From: Pseudomonas saxonica
GTDB taxonomy: Bacteria; Pseudomonadota; Gammaproteobacteria; Pseudomonadales; Pseudomonadaceae
Assembly: GCF_007858365.1 (NCBI RefSeq)
Contig: NZ_VFIO01000012.1
Location: forward strand, 1 to 64,000
Direction: 5' to 3'
DNA length: 64,000 bases
Of the stretch, positions 50,706 through 59,201 are shown in pieces (position 1 is the stretch's first letter; every line of letters starts with the position of its first letter). The position numbers and the translations under genes are program-made. The notes under the pieces are model-generated. The model did not search any database and was not told the DNA's origin. It saw only the letters and a program-made list of their open reading frames with translations.

Positions 50706-51473
50706 ATGGATTTCGATCAAGCAATAGTTGTGCTGGGTTTTTTTGCTTTTTGCGGCGGTTTGATTGGCGCCGCCGTCGGTGGCGGTGGCCTGGTGCAACT
50801 GCCAGCGTTATTGCATGCACTGCCTAACTACAGTTTGGCAACTGTTTTTGGTACCAATAAGTTGGCGGTCCTGGCTGGCAATCTGGCGTCTGTCTTCAGG
50901 TATGTGAAAAGAATAAACATCGTTTGGAAATTAATGGTTCCAATGGCTGCTTCGGCTTTTGTATGTTCTTTTCTTGGAGCGTTGTCAGTTTCGCTTATTC
51001 CCCGAGAGGTAATGGAGTACGTTGTTTTTTGTGTGTTGGTAGTCATGGCGGTTTATACCTTCTGTAAAAAAGATCTCGGCCGATTTCAGGTGGCGATTAA
51101 GTATGGGAAAAAAGAGGTGCTGCTGGGCGTATTTTTTGGCGGTATCATCGGTTTTTATGATGGGGTATTCGGGCCAGGCAGTGGCAGCCTCTTGCTGTTC
51201 GTCTTTGTGAAATGCTTTGGCTTTGATTTTTTGAATGCATCGGCTTCAGCGAAGTTGGTGAACATGGGTACCTTCAGTGCTGCCCTGTTATTTTTTATTC
51301 CTTCAGGTCACGTGTTATGGCAAGTAGGCGCAATAGTGGGGGTGTGCAATATGCTGGGGTCGGTGACAGGTGTGGTGTTGGCGTTACGTTTTGGCAGTGG
51401 ATTCATTCGGGTGTTCTTTTTGATTTTACTGGTATTCCTTATCGCCAGGATGGGTGTTTCAATACTGTCATAA
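50706..51473 (+). CDS. TSUP-family (TauE/SafE) membrane permease
   Basis: A 255-aa integral membrane protein of the sulfite exporter TauE/SafE (TSUP) family, with the motif GGGLVQLPALL after the first helix (about residues 27-37) and a second copy GFYDGVFGPGSGS near 155-167. About seven to eight hydrophobic helices. The members transport sulfite, sulfoacetate or other small anions; the substrate here is unknown. It lies between T6SS gene blocks and is unrelated to the apparatus in function as far as I can see. Confidence 0.82.
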   Translation: MDFDQAIVVLGFFAFCGGLIGAAVGGGGLVQLPALLHALPNYSLATVFGTNKLAVLAGNLASVFRYVKRINIVWKLMVPMAASAFVCSFLGALSVSLIPREVMEYVVFCVLVVMAVYTFCKKDLGRFQVAIKYGKKEVLLGVFFGGIIGFYDGVFGPGSGSLLLFVFVKCFGFDFLNASASAKLVNMGTFSAALLFFIPSGHVLWQVGAIVGVCNMLGSVTGVVLALRFGSGFIRVFFLILLVFLIARMGVSILS

Positions 51474-51730
51474 ACACTGAGTGGGTGTGTTTATGATGAA
51501 TGGGTTAGGGGTGTTTAGAGGTGAGTAAAGAATGCAACTGTTTGTAGGGTATGGTGTGCACGTCATATGTTTTAGGTGTTTGCATTTGCAAAGTTTGATA
51601 TTTCCACTTGCGTTTTAATTGTTCGTTGGTTCACGCTAATTATTAAAAACGGCGAGTGGCAGTTAAGTGTTCAGCCTTGAAACTTTGTTGCCCGCAGCCT
51701 TCATCCTCAGTGTGGACACAGGAGGTACGC

Positions 51731-52402
51731 ATGCCAATGTATGGGCGAGCAACAGGGTGGGGCGCCTGCCTGTGGGCAGTGGTCAGTCTGCCCGCGCAGG
51801 CCGTGCCCGTGACGCAGGACTGCACCAGCATCACGTCATCCCTCAAGCGTCTGGAATGTTTTGATGTCGCGGCCGGAACCCCCGTTCGCACGCTCCCCCT
51901 ACAGGCTCAGCCGTTTGTGGCAACGGTGTTGCCCATAGTTGATCTGGTGCAACGCAACGAAGCTCGCCGCACGCCGGGAGACTTCCGATTCTTGATTTCT
52001 TATTGGCCGGAGCCACAAGACGAAGACGAGCAACGCGTGGTCATCTCGGCACCGGCGCTGGGTGCCTTTGCGCCCCGGCCTTATCTGGTCATCAGTTGCG
52101 AATCCACCATCACCCGCTTGCAACTGGTGCTGGATCAGCCGGCAACGATCAACAAAATTGATCTGCAATTGCTCAAGGATCAGCAGTCCATTTCCCGTGC
52201 CACCTGGCAAGTGATGGACGATGCCGGGCTGGTGGTGGAATTCAGTCGGGGATTGCCTGCCATCGCTGTTCTGCGTGAGATGTCGGGCAGCAAACGACTC
52301 ACGCTCAAAAGCGCTCACTACGCGCCCATCGACGGTCTGGTGTTTGATGCCGAAGGTCTGGATGCATTGATTGAACAGGAGCGTCAGGCATGCCGCTGGT
52401 AA
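51731..52402 (+). CDS. T6SS-associated VasI/TagO-like periplasmic protein
   Basis: A 223-aa exported protein with an N-terminal signal peptide (CLWAVVSLPAQA) and the family sequence QDCTSITSSLKRLECFD, followed by a beta-rich C-terminal domain (RPYLVISCESTITRLQL). VasI/TagO proteins accompany many T6SS clusters. The ATG at 51731 has GGAGG eight bases upstream; an earlier in-frame start adds 25 unsupported residues. Its last codons overlap the start of tssA (13 bp). Confidence 0.82.
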   Translation: MPMYGRATGWGACLWAVVSLPAQAVPVTQDCTSITSSLKRLECFDVAAGTPVRTLPLQAQPFVATVLPIVDLVQRNEARRTPGDFRFLISYWPEPQDEDEQRVVISAPALGAFAPRPYLVISCESTITRLQLVLDQPATINKIDLQLLKDQQSISRATWQVMDDAGLVVEFSRGLPAIAVLREMSGSKRLTLKSAHYAPIDGLVFDAEGLDALIEQERQACRW

Positions 52403-53820
52403 TCGATGTGCCAGCCGATGCCGTGCAGTGCGTGTTGGCCCCCGTTGAGCCTGAGCAACCCGTTGGCCATTTCGATATGGAAGACGAAACCTATCAGGCC
52501 ATTGATCAGGAAATGGTCAAGCTGGGGGGCTTGCGTGAAGCCACGATTGACTGGCCCTATATTGATGAAGCGTCCCGCCATTATTTGGCCAGGCAATGTA
52601 AACACTTGCGCATTCTCAGCCATTTGCAGGTTGTCTGGTTGCGCACTCGGCAATGGCGGCATTGGGTGGATTCACTGGCGTTGTTGGCGGGCATGATCGA
52701 GTTGTATTGGGACACCGCCCACCCTAAACCCGGACCTACCGGCTATCTGGCCAAGCGTGCCAGCGTTCAGCGCCTGCTGGAGGGGTTGGGGCAGGCGCTG
52801 CCGACCCTTGAACGCAGCAGCTTTGCCCCGGCTTACAAAGGAATCGCAGAGCAATCGCTGCTCAGCCTGCGGCGCAGTGCCGAGCGGGCCACGTTGGACC
52901 CGGCTCAGATCGAGACGCTGCAACAGCAACTGGCCAAGTACTGCGAACCGGTCGCCGCGCCATTGCGCGAGATCACGCCTTCCCCCGTCAGCGCCTTGAA
53001 CCCGGCCGGCTTTCTCAGCACTCAGGCGCCACTGCCGGGCAATGAGCGTGAGCAACGTCGCGCACTGCTGATGATGGCCGAGCAGCTTACGGAACAAGAC
53101 CCGTATGACCCTGTTGGCTACCAGCTACGGCGCTTCGGGCTGTGGTCGCACCTGCAGGCGGCGCCTTACATCGTCCGCGACTGGCGCACCGAACTGAGCG
53201 CAGTGCCGCACGACATCGCCGACGCGTATCAGCAAGCACTGTTGGCCAATAGCCTCGAACCGGCATTGCTACTGCGTATCGAAAAGAGCGTGGCAGCCTC
53301 GCCGTACTGGCTGCGCGGCAGCTACCTGGCGGCGCAGGTTGCGTCGCGCCTGGCGATGGAGGAGGTGGCCCTCGCCATTCACCGCAGTTGCGAGCGTTTT
53401 GTCTGTCGCCTGCCGGCCTTGATGCAACTGTGCTTCAGCGACGGCACACCCTTCGTCGATGCGCAAACCCAAGCCTGGATAACCGGCGCCGACCAGCGCG
53501 ACGAGGCCAGCCGTTCTGCTCCGGAGTACTCGGGCCTGCGCGACGAATTAGTCACCCAGCTTGAACGTGAAGGGGTAGAGGTGGTGTTGCAGCGTTTGCA
53601 GCAATTGCAGGCCGCGCACGAGGCTCCCCGCCAGCGCAGCCATGTCAGCGTGATTGCTGCCGACCTGCTGGCCTCCCGCGGGCTGGCGTGGCTGGCCGAT
53701 GACCTTTACGCCAGCGTGGCCCGGCTAATGCGTGATACCCGTGCGCAGGCCTGGGAGCCCGAGTTGTACCAGAAGGTGGCCCGTCACGGGACTGGCAGTG
53801 CGTTGCTCAAGGACGATTAA
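52390..53820 (+). CDS. tssA: T6SS protein TssA
   Basis: A 476-aa TssA. The N-terminal ImpA_N domain spans about residues 20-180 (FDMEDETYQAIDQEMVKLGG, LAGMIELYWDTAHPK). It is followed by a middle region and a long helical C-terminal domain. TssA caps and orders sheath and tube polymerisation and docks to the baseplate or membrane complex. The motif RRALLMMAEQLTEQDPYDPVGYQLRRFGLW is typical of this subclass. It is followed after 12 bp by tssM. Confidence 0.9.
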   Translation: MPLVIDVPADAVQCVLAPVEPEQPVGHFDMEDETYQAIDQEMVKLGGLREATIDWPYIDEASRHYLARQCKHLRILSHLQVVWLRTRQWRHWVDSLALLAGMIELYWDTAHPKPGPTGYLAKRASVQRLLEGLGQALPTLERSSFAPAYKGIAEQSLLSLRRSAERATLDPAQIETLQQQLAKYCEPVAAPLREITPSPVSALNPAGFLSTQAPLPGNEREQRRALLMMAEQLTEQDPYDPVGYQLRRFGLWSHLQAAPYIVRDWRTELSAVPHDIADAYQQALLANSLEPALLLRIEKSVAASPYWLRGSYLAAQVASRLAMEEVALAIHRSCERFVCRLPALMQLCFSDGTPFVDAQTQAWITGADQRDEASRSAPEYSGLRDELVTQLEREGVEVVLQRLQQLQAAHEAPRQRSHVSVIAADLLASRGLAWLADDLYASVARLMRDTRAQAWEPELYQKVARHGTGSALLKDD

Positions 53821-53832
53821 GGAGTGAAGGCA

Positions 53833-56800
53833 ATGATCTGGAATTATCTCAAGCGATGGGGCCTGCCCGTGTTGCGTCAGTTCAACCGGGCGTTGCCGGT
53901 GATGGTCGCACTGGGCGTGGTGTTTCTACTGATTGGCATCTGGTGGCTGGGCCCGCACTGGCGCTGGCGCGAGCATCAACCGTTGGCCGAGCTGGCGATG
54001 CGGGTGTCGGCCAGTGTTGTGGTGGTGGTTGTACCATTGCTGGTCTGGGCCTGGCGAGTGCGCAACCGCTACCGGCGTTTGCACCTTGAACATGAGCATG
54101 AAGCGGCGACAGAGGCCGACCCGTGTTTGCCTTATGTTGAGGCACAGGAGCGAGCGCTGGATCACAGCCTGAGCCATTTGCTGAACGCGATGGAGCGTCG
54201 GCGCTCACTCTATCAACTGCCTTGGTACCTCGTGCTGGGGGAGGAAAACGCAGGCAAAACCAGCCTGATTACCCGCTCCAATCAGAGCTTTGCCCTGTCC
54301 CATGTGACTAGAGCCGGGGCCAGCAAGGCGTCACAGGACGAGAAACTGGCCTACAGCATCGATTGGTGGATCGGTGACGAAGCCGTGCTGATTGATCCTC
54401 CGGGGCAGTTTTTCAGCGAGCCAGAGCCGCCCGTAGACGCGTGCGCGGGTGAGCTGAAAAAGCCCGTTGCCAAAGGCAAATTACACCCCGCTTTACCCGC
54501 CGGAACGCACCTTCGGTTATGGCTGCACCTGATCGACTGGCTCGCCCGTAATCGCAGCCGTCGGGCGTTGAACGGTGTGGTGCTGTTGATCGACGTGCAA
54601 ACCTTGCTGATGCAAAGCCCTGAACAGCGCAAGACGCACGCCAGGGTGCTGCGCTCCAGACTGTATGAGCTGACCGGGCAACTGGGCACGCGCCTGCCGG
54701 TGTACGGGGTGTTGAGCAAGCTGGATTTACTCGAAGGCTTTGAAACTTTCTGTTCACGCTTGTCGCGGGCAGGGCGTGAAGACTTGCTCGGCTTTACCTT
54801 CACCCTGGACGCGGTAGATGACTTTGACGCCTGGCTGGTCGAACTGGAGCGTGTCTACACCGACTTTGTCGAGCGCCTGAACGAGCAGGTGTTTGATGCC
54901 CTGCGAGAAGTTCGCTCGTTGGCCGAGCGTGAGCGCTTGCTGGGGTTAATGCGTCAACTGGCGGGTTTGCGTCCGGTGCTGACTCGGTTTATGACTGAAA
55001 TGCTCGGCAGCGACCGTTTTACCACCCCGGTACTGGTGCGCGGACTGTATTTTTCGTCGGTCTACCAGCAAGGCACGTTGAGCAACGCGTTTATCAAAGA
55101 GGCCGGGCAGCCGTATCAATTGCCGCCACCGCCTGCCGAGGTCAAACCTGCGCAAAGCTCGATCATTTACTTTGCCCGCACACTCTTTCAGCAGGTGATT
55201 TACCCGGAGGCAGGGCTTGCTGGCGACAATATAAAAGTGGCCCGCAGCAAGCGCCGTCTGCTGATGGCCGGTTTCAGTGTGGCATCGCTTGGGTGTTTGC
55301 TGGTGCTGGGACTGTGGCAGTTCTATTTCACTGTCAATCGCGATAAGGCCGCGACTGTTTTGGTCAGGAGTGAGGCGTTCAACGCGCGCGAGATTGACAC
55401 CCACCTCGATACCACAGGCCGCAACCTGCTGGCGCCGCTGGATCAAATTCGTGACGCGGTCTCGGTCTACGGCGATTACCGGGAAGCTTGGCCATTACTG
55501 GCCAACATGGGCTTGTATCAAGGACGGGCGATTGGGCCGAGGGTTGACGAAGCGTATTTGAACCTGCTGTCCAAGCGCTTCTTGCCGGCTCTGGCCAGCG
55601 GTGCCCTGGACGCCATCAATGCCGCCCCTGCGGGCAGCAATCAACAACTGGCTGCGCTGCGGGTTTATCGCATGCTTGAAGAACGCCAGAACCGCCGTGC
55701 CGACCTGGTTGAAGACTGGGTTGCGCGGCAATGGCAGCGTGCCTACCCGGGCCAGGGCCAATTACAAGCCGACCTGATGCGGCATCTGACCTACGCCCTG
55801 AAATATGCGGACGCCGATATGCCGCAACACCGTGAACGGATTGCTCAGGTGCAGCAAATACTGCGCCAGAGACCGATGGCCGAACGCGTCTACGCCACCC
55901 TCAAACAAGACGCCGAGGAACATTTTCATCGTCCGCTTGATCTGCGCAGCGAAGTCGGCCCGGCCTTCGACATCGTTTACCGGCCTCTGGCCTCTCATGC
56001 AGACAGTGACGGCCGTGAATGGCTGTTGACACCGTTGCTGACGGCCAAGGGCTTCAAGGAATATTTCGAGCCGGGCACCGAAGGCATCATTGACCGCGCC
56101 ATGATTGATCAATGGGTGCTGGGCGAACGTCAACGGCTGGACTACTCCGACGCTGATCGCGAGGTGTTGACCCAACGTATCCAAGCCTTGTACAGCGCCG
56201 ACTATGTGAACAGCTGGCGGCGGGCCTTGAATCAGTTTGCGGTCACCGATTTTGGTGACCTCAGCCACGGGGTGGCCGTGCTGGAACAGGTGACCGGGCC
56301 CGCCGGACCGATGCGCCGCCTGCTCGAAACCCTGCGTGACAACACGGTTATCTACCCCTCGACTGCGCTGCCCGAGGGGCAAGCTCCGGACAGTTCGGAC
56401 AAGGCTCCAGCAGGCGAACAGCAAGCGGCGAGTATTCGACGTGCTTTTTCGCGTCTGGCCGAACTGATCATTCCACAGGGCGAGCGCCCGTCCACCTATG
56501 AAGACACCCTGCGCGCCATCGTGGCGGTGCATGACTATGCCAAGGCTGTGCAAGACACGCCGGATCCTGGCAAGGCGGCGCTGAAAACCGTGCTCAACCG
56601 TTTTTCCCTGAGCGGCGCCGACCCCATCGCCAACCTGCAACGCATGGCCGTGGGCTTGCCTGAACCGATGAATCAGCACGTTAAAAAACTGGCTGACCAG
56701 ACGGCTCAGGTATTAGTGGTCGCGGCCCTGCGTGAACTGGAAAAACGCTGGGACAGTGACGTCTACCGTTTCTACAGTGAGCGGTTGGCCAACCGTTACC

Positions 56801-57504
56801 CCTTCAAAGCCAGTGGCGAAGACGCCTCGCTGGAGGATTTCGAGGCATTTTTCGGACCTCAGGGCCGTTTGCAACAGTTCCACGACCAGTACCTTAATGC
56901 CTTTCTCAAGGACAACCTCGACGCCCTTTACTCCGAAAGTCAGGGGGGCTATCTGGTGCGCAGTGATGTGCTGGAGCAGTTAAAAAAAGCCGAACGTATT
57001 CGCGACACGTTTTTCAACCACCGCGGGCACCTGTCGGTGCAACTCACCATCGAACCGTTGGCCCTGAGTGCCACGCGCCTGAGCAGCACGCTCAGCGTCG
57101 ATGGCCAGTTGATCCCCTACCAACATGGTGCGCCGCGACGCACCGGGCTGGTCTGGCCCAATGACCTGGGCAACGCCAATGGCAGCCAGTTAACCTTGGT
57201 CAGCAGTGCGGGCAACACCGCCAGTTTGAGCTTCCGTGGCCCGTGGTCGCTGTTCCGTCTGCTGGGACGAGGGCAACTCAATGCGCGCACAGACACCAGC
57301 GTTGACCTGACCTTTACCGTTGCAGACGGGCTGATGCGTTACCGCATAGGCGCCGACAAAGCCAACAACCCGATCAGCCAGCGCAGCTTTGAAGGCTTCA
57401 GCTTGCCCAGAACCTTGTTGCAAGAGCGTGTACAACCTGCGCAGGGCGACACGGTCACGCCGTTAAATGGGGGAGCGCCCATTTTGGCAACCGTTGACGA
57501 GTAA
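53833..57504 (+). CDS. tssM: T6SS membrane-complex protein TssM (IcmF)
   Basis: A 1223-aa TssM. Two N-terminal membrane helices (about 20-40 and 58-76) are followed by a cytosolic domain with a Walker A motif GEENAGKT (136-143), a third membrane helix near 475-495 and a large periplasmic domain with the ImcF-related and C-terminal beta domains (for example RQLNARTDTS-type segment and GFSLPRTLL at the end). It forms the trans-envelope channel with TssL and TssJ. The ATG at 53833 is 8 bp after AGGAG; an in-frame GTG at 53824 is too close to the Shine-Dalgarno sequence. Confidence 0.94.
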   Translation: MIWNYLKRWGLPVLRQFNRALPVMVALGVVFLLIGIWWLGPHWRWREHQPLAELAMRVSASVVVVVVPLLVWAWRVRNRYRRLHLEHEHEAATEADPCLPYVEAQERALDHSLSHLLNAMERRRSLYQLPWYLVLGEENAGKTSLITRSNQSFALSHVTRAGASKASQDEKLAYSIDWWIGDEAVLIDPPGQFFSEPEPPVDACAGELKKPVAKGKLHPALPAGTHLRLWLHLIDWLARNRSRRALNGVVLLIDVQTLLMQSPEQRKTHARVLRSRLYELTGQLGTRLPVYGVLSKLDLLEGFETFCSRLSRAGREDLLGFTFTLDAVDDFDAWLVELERVYTDFVERLNEQVFDALREVRSLAERERLLGLMRQLAGLRPVLTRFMTEMLGSDRFTTPVLVRGLYFSSVYQQGTLSNAFIKEAGQPYQLPPPPAEVKPAQSSIIYFARTLFQQVIYPEAGLAGDNIKVARSKRRLLMAGFSVASLGCLLVLGLWQFYFTVNRDKAATVLVRSEAFNAREIDTHLDTTGRNLLAPLDQIRDAVSVYGDYREAWPLLANMGLYQGRAIGPRVDEAYLNLLSKRFLPALASGALDAINAAPAGSNQQLAALRVYRMLEERQNRRADLVEDWVARQWQRAYPGQGQLQADLMRHLTYALKYADADMPQHRERIAQVQQILRQRPMAERVYATLKQDAEEHFHRPLDLRSEVGPAFDIVYRPLASHADSDGREWLLTPLLTAKGFKEYFEPGTEGIIDRAMIDQWVLGERQRLDYSDADREVLTQRIQALYSADYVNSWRRALNQFAVTDFGDLSHGVAVLEQVTGPAGPMRRLLETLRDNTVIYPSTALPEGQAPDSSDKAPAGEQQAASIRRAFSRLAELIIPQGERPSTYEDTLRAIVAVHDYAKAVQDTPDPGKAALKTVLNRFSLSGADPIANLQRMAVGLPEPMNQHVKKLADQTAQVLVVAALRELEKRWDSDVYRFYSERLANRYPFKASGEDASLEDFEAFFGPQGRLQQFHDQYLNAFLKDNLDALYSESQGGYLVRSDVLEQLKKAERIRDTFFNHRGHLSVQLTIEPLALSATRLSSTLSVDGQLIPYQHGAPRRTGLVWPNDLGNANGSQLTLVSSAGNTASLSFRGPWSLFRLLGRGQLNARTDTSVDLTFTVADGLMRYRIGADKANNPISQRSFEGFSLPRTLLQERVQPAQGDTVTPLNGGAPILATVDE

Positions 57505-57549
57505 TGGGAGGCCAGGTCCGACGAATAAAATGCCGTAAGCGCGCAAGCA

Positions 57550-57620
57550 ATCTTGTGATCTGGCTTGTGATTTTGATTCTGCTTTTGCTTGTGATTTTGC
57601 TTTTGCTTTTGATGTTGCTC
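57550..57620. repeat. low-complexity TTTTG/CTTTTG repeat
   Basis: Degenerate units such as CTTTTG, TGATTTTG and CTTGTGAT run for about 70 bp just after tssM. Similar GATCTTGA/CTTTTG tracts are common in intergenic DNA of fluorescens-group Pseudomonas; another short tract ends the window at 63980. No function is inferred. Confidence 0.65.
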
Positions 57621-57692
57621 TACCGCCCCGTCGGGAGGCCGATCAATATCAAAAACCAGATCAAAAGCTTGCTGACGCACTTACGCACATAT

Positions 57693-57748
57693 GCCTGTAG
57701 CCGCTGACGAGGCACGAAGGCTGCGATCGAGGGCGAAGCCCTCGTGGA
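57693..57748. repeat. REP-like element with hairpin
   Basis: The sequence CCTGTAGCCGCTGACGAGG followed by CACGAAGGCTGCGATCG resembles the REP-type repeats found many times in fluorescens/putida genomes. Within it, CGAGGGC-GAA-GCCCTCG (57728-57744) is a perfect hairpin that could also act as a terminator for tssM transcripts. Confidence 0.6.
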
Positions 57749-57912
57749 AGCTCTTAATCAACTCCACCTATCACCCTCTATTCCCAAACTGAATAACACC
57801 TCATTCTTGTTCTATTGTCCTACACAGAAGCCCGATTTAGAGCGCTCCGGCTATAGCGCCAGCCCGTGAATGTTGGTAGCGTGCGCGCCGTTAACCTGAG
57901 AGAACTCTAATA

Positions 57913-59184
57913 ATGAAACAAACCATGCCTAAGGCCTTGCTGGGTCTTGCCGTTGCACTTGCCTCTTCGTCGCTGTGGGCCAGCGGTCTTACCATCAACG
58001 AACAAAGTATCAGCGCAATGGGCACGGGCTTTGCCGGTCGCTCATCCTCTGCCGACGATGCCAGCACCGTGTACGGCAACCCGGCCGGTATGGCACGCTT
58101 GAAGCAGGAGCAGGCGAGCCTGGGGGCCGCCACGCTCAACGCGAAAACCGACATCAGCCAAACCCGCAGCACCTTTGGCGGCAAGGAAGACGGCAATATC
58201 GTGCCCCTGACCACCGTGCCTATGGGCTACTATGTTAAACCGATCGACGAACACTGGGCGTTCGGTGTCGGTGTCTACGTACCGTTCGGGTTGATCACGG
58301 ACTACGACAGCGATTTTGCCGGTCGCTACTTCGCCAACAAGAGCAAGATCCAGATCATCACGTTCCAGCCAACGGTCAGCTATGCCTTTAACGACAAGGT
58401 ATCGATCGGCTTTGGCCCGACCATCAATCGCATCGACGGTGAACTGACCTCGCAAGTGCCTAATGTTCAGTCCCTGGGCCGTAACGACGGCAAGGTGAAG
58501 ATCGACGGCGACGACACGGCTATCGGTTTCAACGCCGGTATTTTGGTGCAGGCCGATGACAAGACCCGTGTGGGCCTGACGTACCACTCAAAGGTCAGTT
58601 ACAACCTTAAGGGGCACACCAAGGTCAGCGGCGGCAGCTTCAGCCTGCTGGGCCTCAGTGGTAAGAGCTATGACGCCAAACTGGGCCTTGATACTCCGGA
58701 ATCTGTGGACGTTTCGCTGACTCACCAGCTCAATGACGACTGGACGCTGTACATGGGCAGCACCTGGACGCGCTGGAGCCGCTTCAAAGACATTACGGTC
58801 GAGAACAGTAACGTCAGCCCGTATTTGAGCGGTTCGCTGAGCACCATCACCGAAGAGCAAAACTGGCATGACACCTGGGCCCACGCCATTGGTGCCGCGT
58901 ATCAGTTGAACCCGCAGTGGGTGCTGCGCACCGGCTTGTCGGTGGATGAATCGCCGACCAATAACACCAACCGTTCCCCGCGTATTCCTACCGGCGACCG
59001 GACAGCCATCAGTTTTGGTGCGGGCTGGACGCCAGTGAGCAATCTCACCGTCGATTTTGCTTATTCCTATCTGTGGGAAGAGAGCGTCAAGGTCAACGAC
59101 AGCTCGGCCTCGAAGGGCGCCTACAGTGCCAAGTTCAAGAATACCGCGAGCGGTTTCGGTTCTTCGGTGACTTACCGCTTCTGA
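57913..59184 (+). CDS. fadL: FadL-family outer-membrane transporter
   Basis: A 423-aa OmpP1/FadL/TodX family protein that carries long-chain fatty acids or other hydrophobic molecules across the outer membrane. A signal peptide ends near SLWASG. The N-terminal hatch then begins GLTINEQSISAMGTGFAGR, with the family sequence DDASTVYGNPAGMARLK. The C-terminus ends in a beta-strand with terminal Phe (VTYRF), as needed for outer-membrane assembly. Which substrate is used is open; the fatty-acid symbol is by family. It is convergent with lhr, 17 bp away. Confidence 0.9.
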   Translation: MKQTMPKALLGLAVALASSSLWASGLTINEQSISAMGTGFAGRSSSADDASTVYGNPAGMARLKQEQASLGAATLNAKTDISQTRSTFGGKEDGNIVPLTTVPMGYYVKPIDEHWAFGVGVYVPFGLITDYDSDFAGRYFANKSKIQIITFQPTVSYAFNDKVSIGFGPTINRIDGELTSQVPNVQSLGRNDGKVKIDGDDTAIGFNAGILVQADDKTRVGLTYHSKVSYNLKGHTKVSGGSFSLLGLSGKSYDAKLGLDTPESVDVSLTHQLNDDWTLYMGSTWTRWSRFKDITVENSNVSPYLSGSLSTITEEQNWHDTWAHAIGAAYQLNPQWVLRTGLSVDESPTNNTNRSPRIPTGDRTAISFGAGWTPVSNLTVDFAYSYLWEESVKVNDSSASKGAYSAKFKNTASGFGSSVTYRF

Positions 59185-59201
59185 TTGATCAAGGCCAGCG
59201 C

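Larger units (their letters stand above)
57505..57912. other. 408-bp intergenic region between tssM and fadL
   Basis: It contains the low-complexity tract and the REP-like element listed separately, then about 160 bp with the fadL promoter, which I cannot place exactly. No coding frame looks real; the 67-codon open frame on the plus strand and the overlapping minus-strand frame follow the repeat. Confidence 0.5.

Noticed and set aside
57504..57707. 67-codon open frame with a Leu/Ile-rich stretch after tssM, resembling a small membrane protein
   Set aside because: The hydrophobic run is simply the translation of the TTTTG/CTTTTG low-complexity repeat; no other support.
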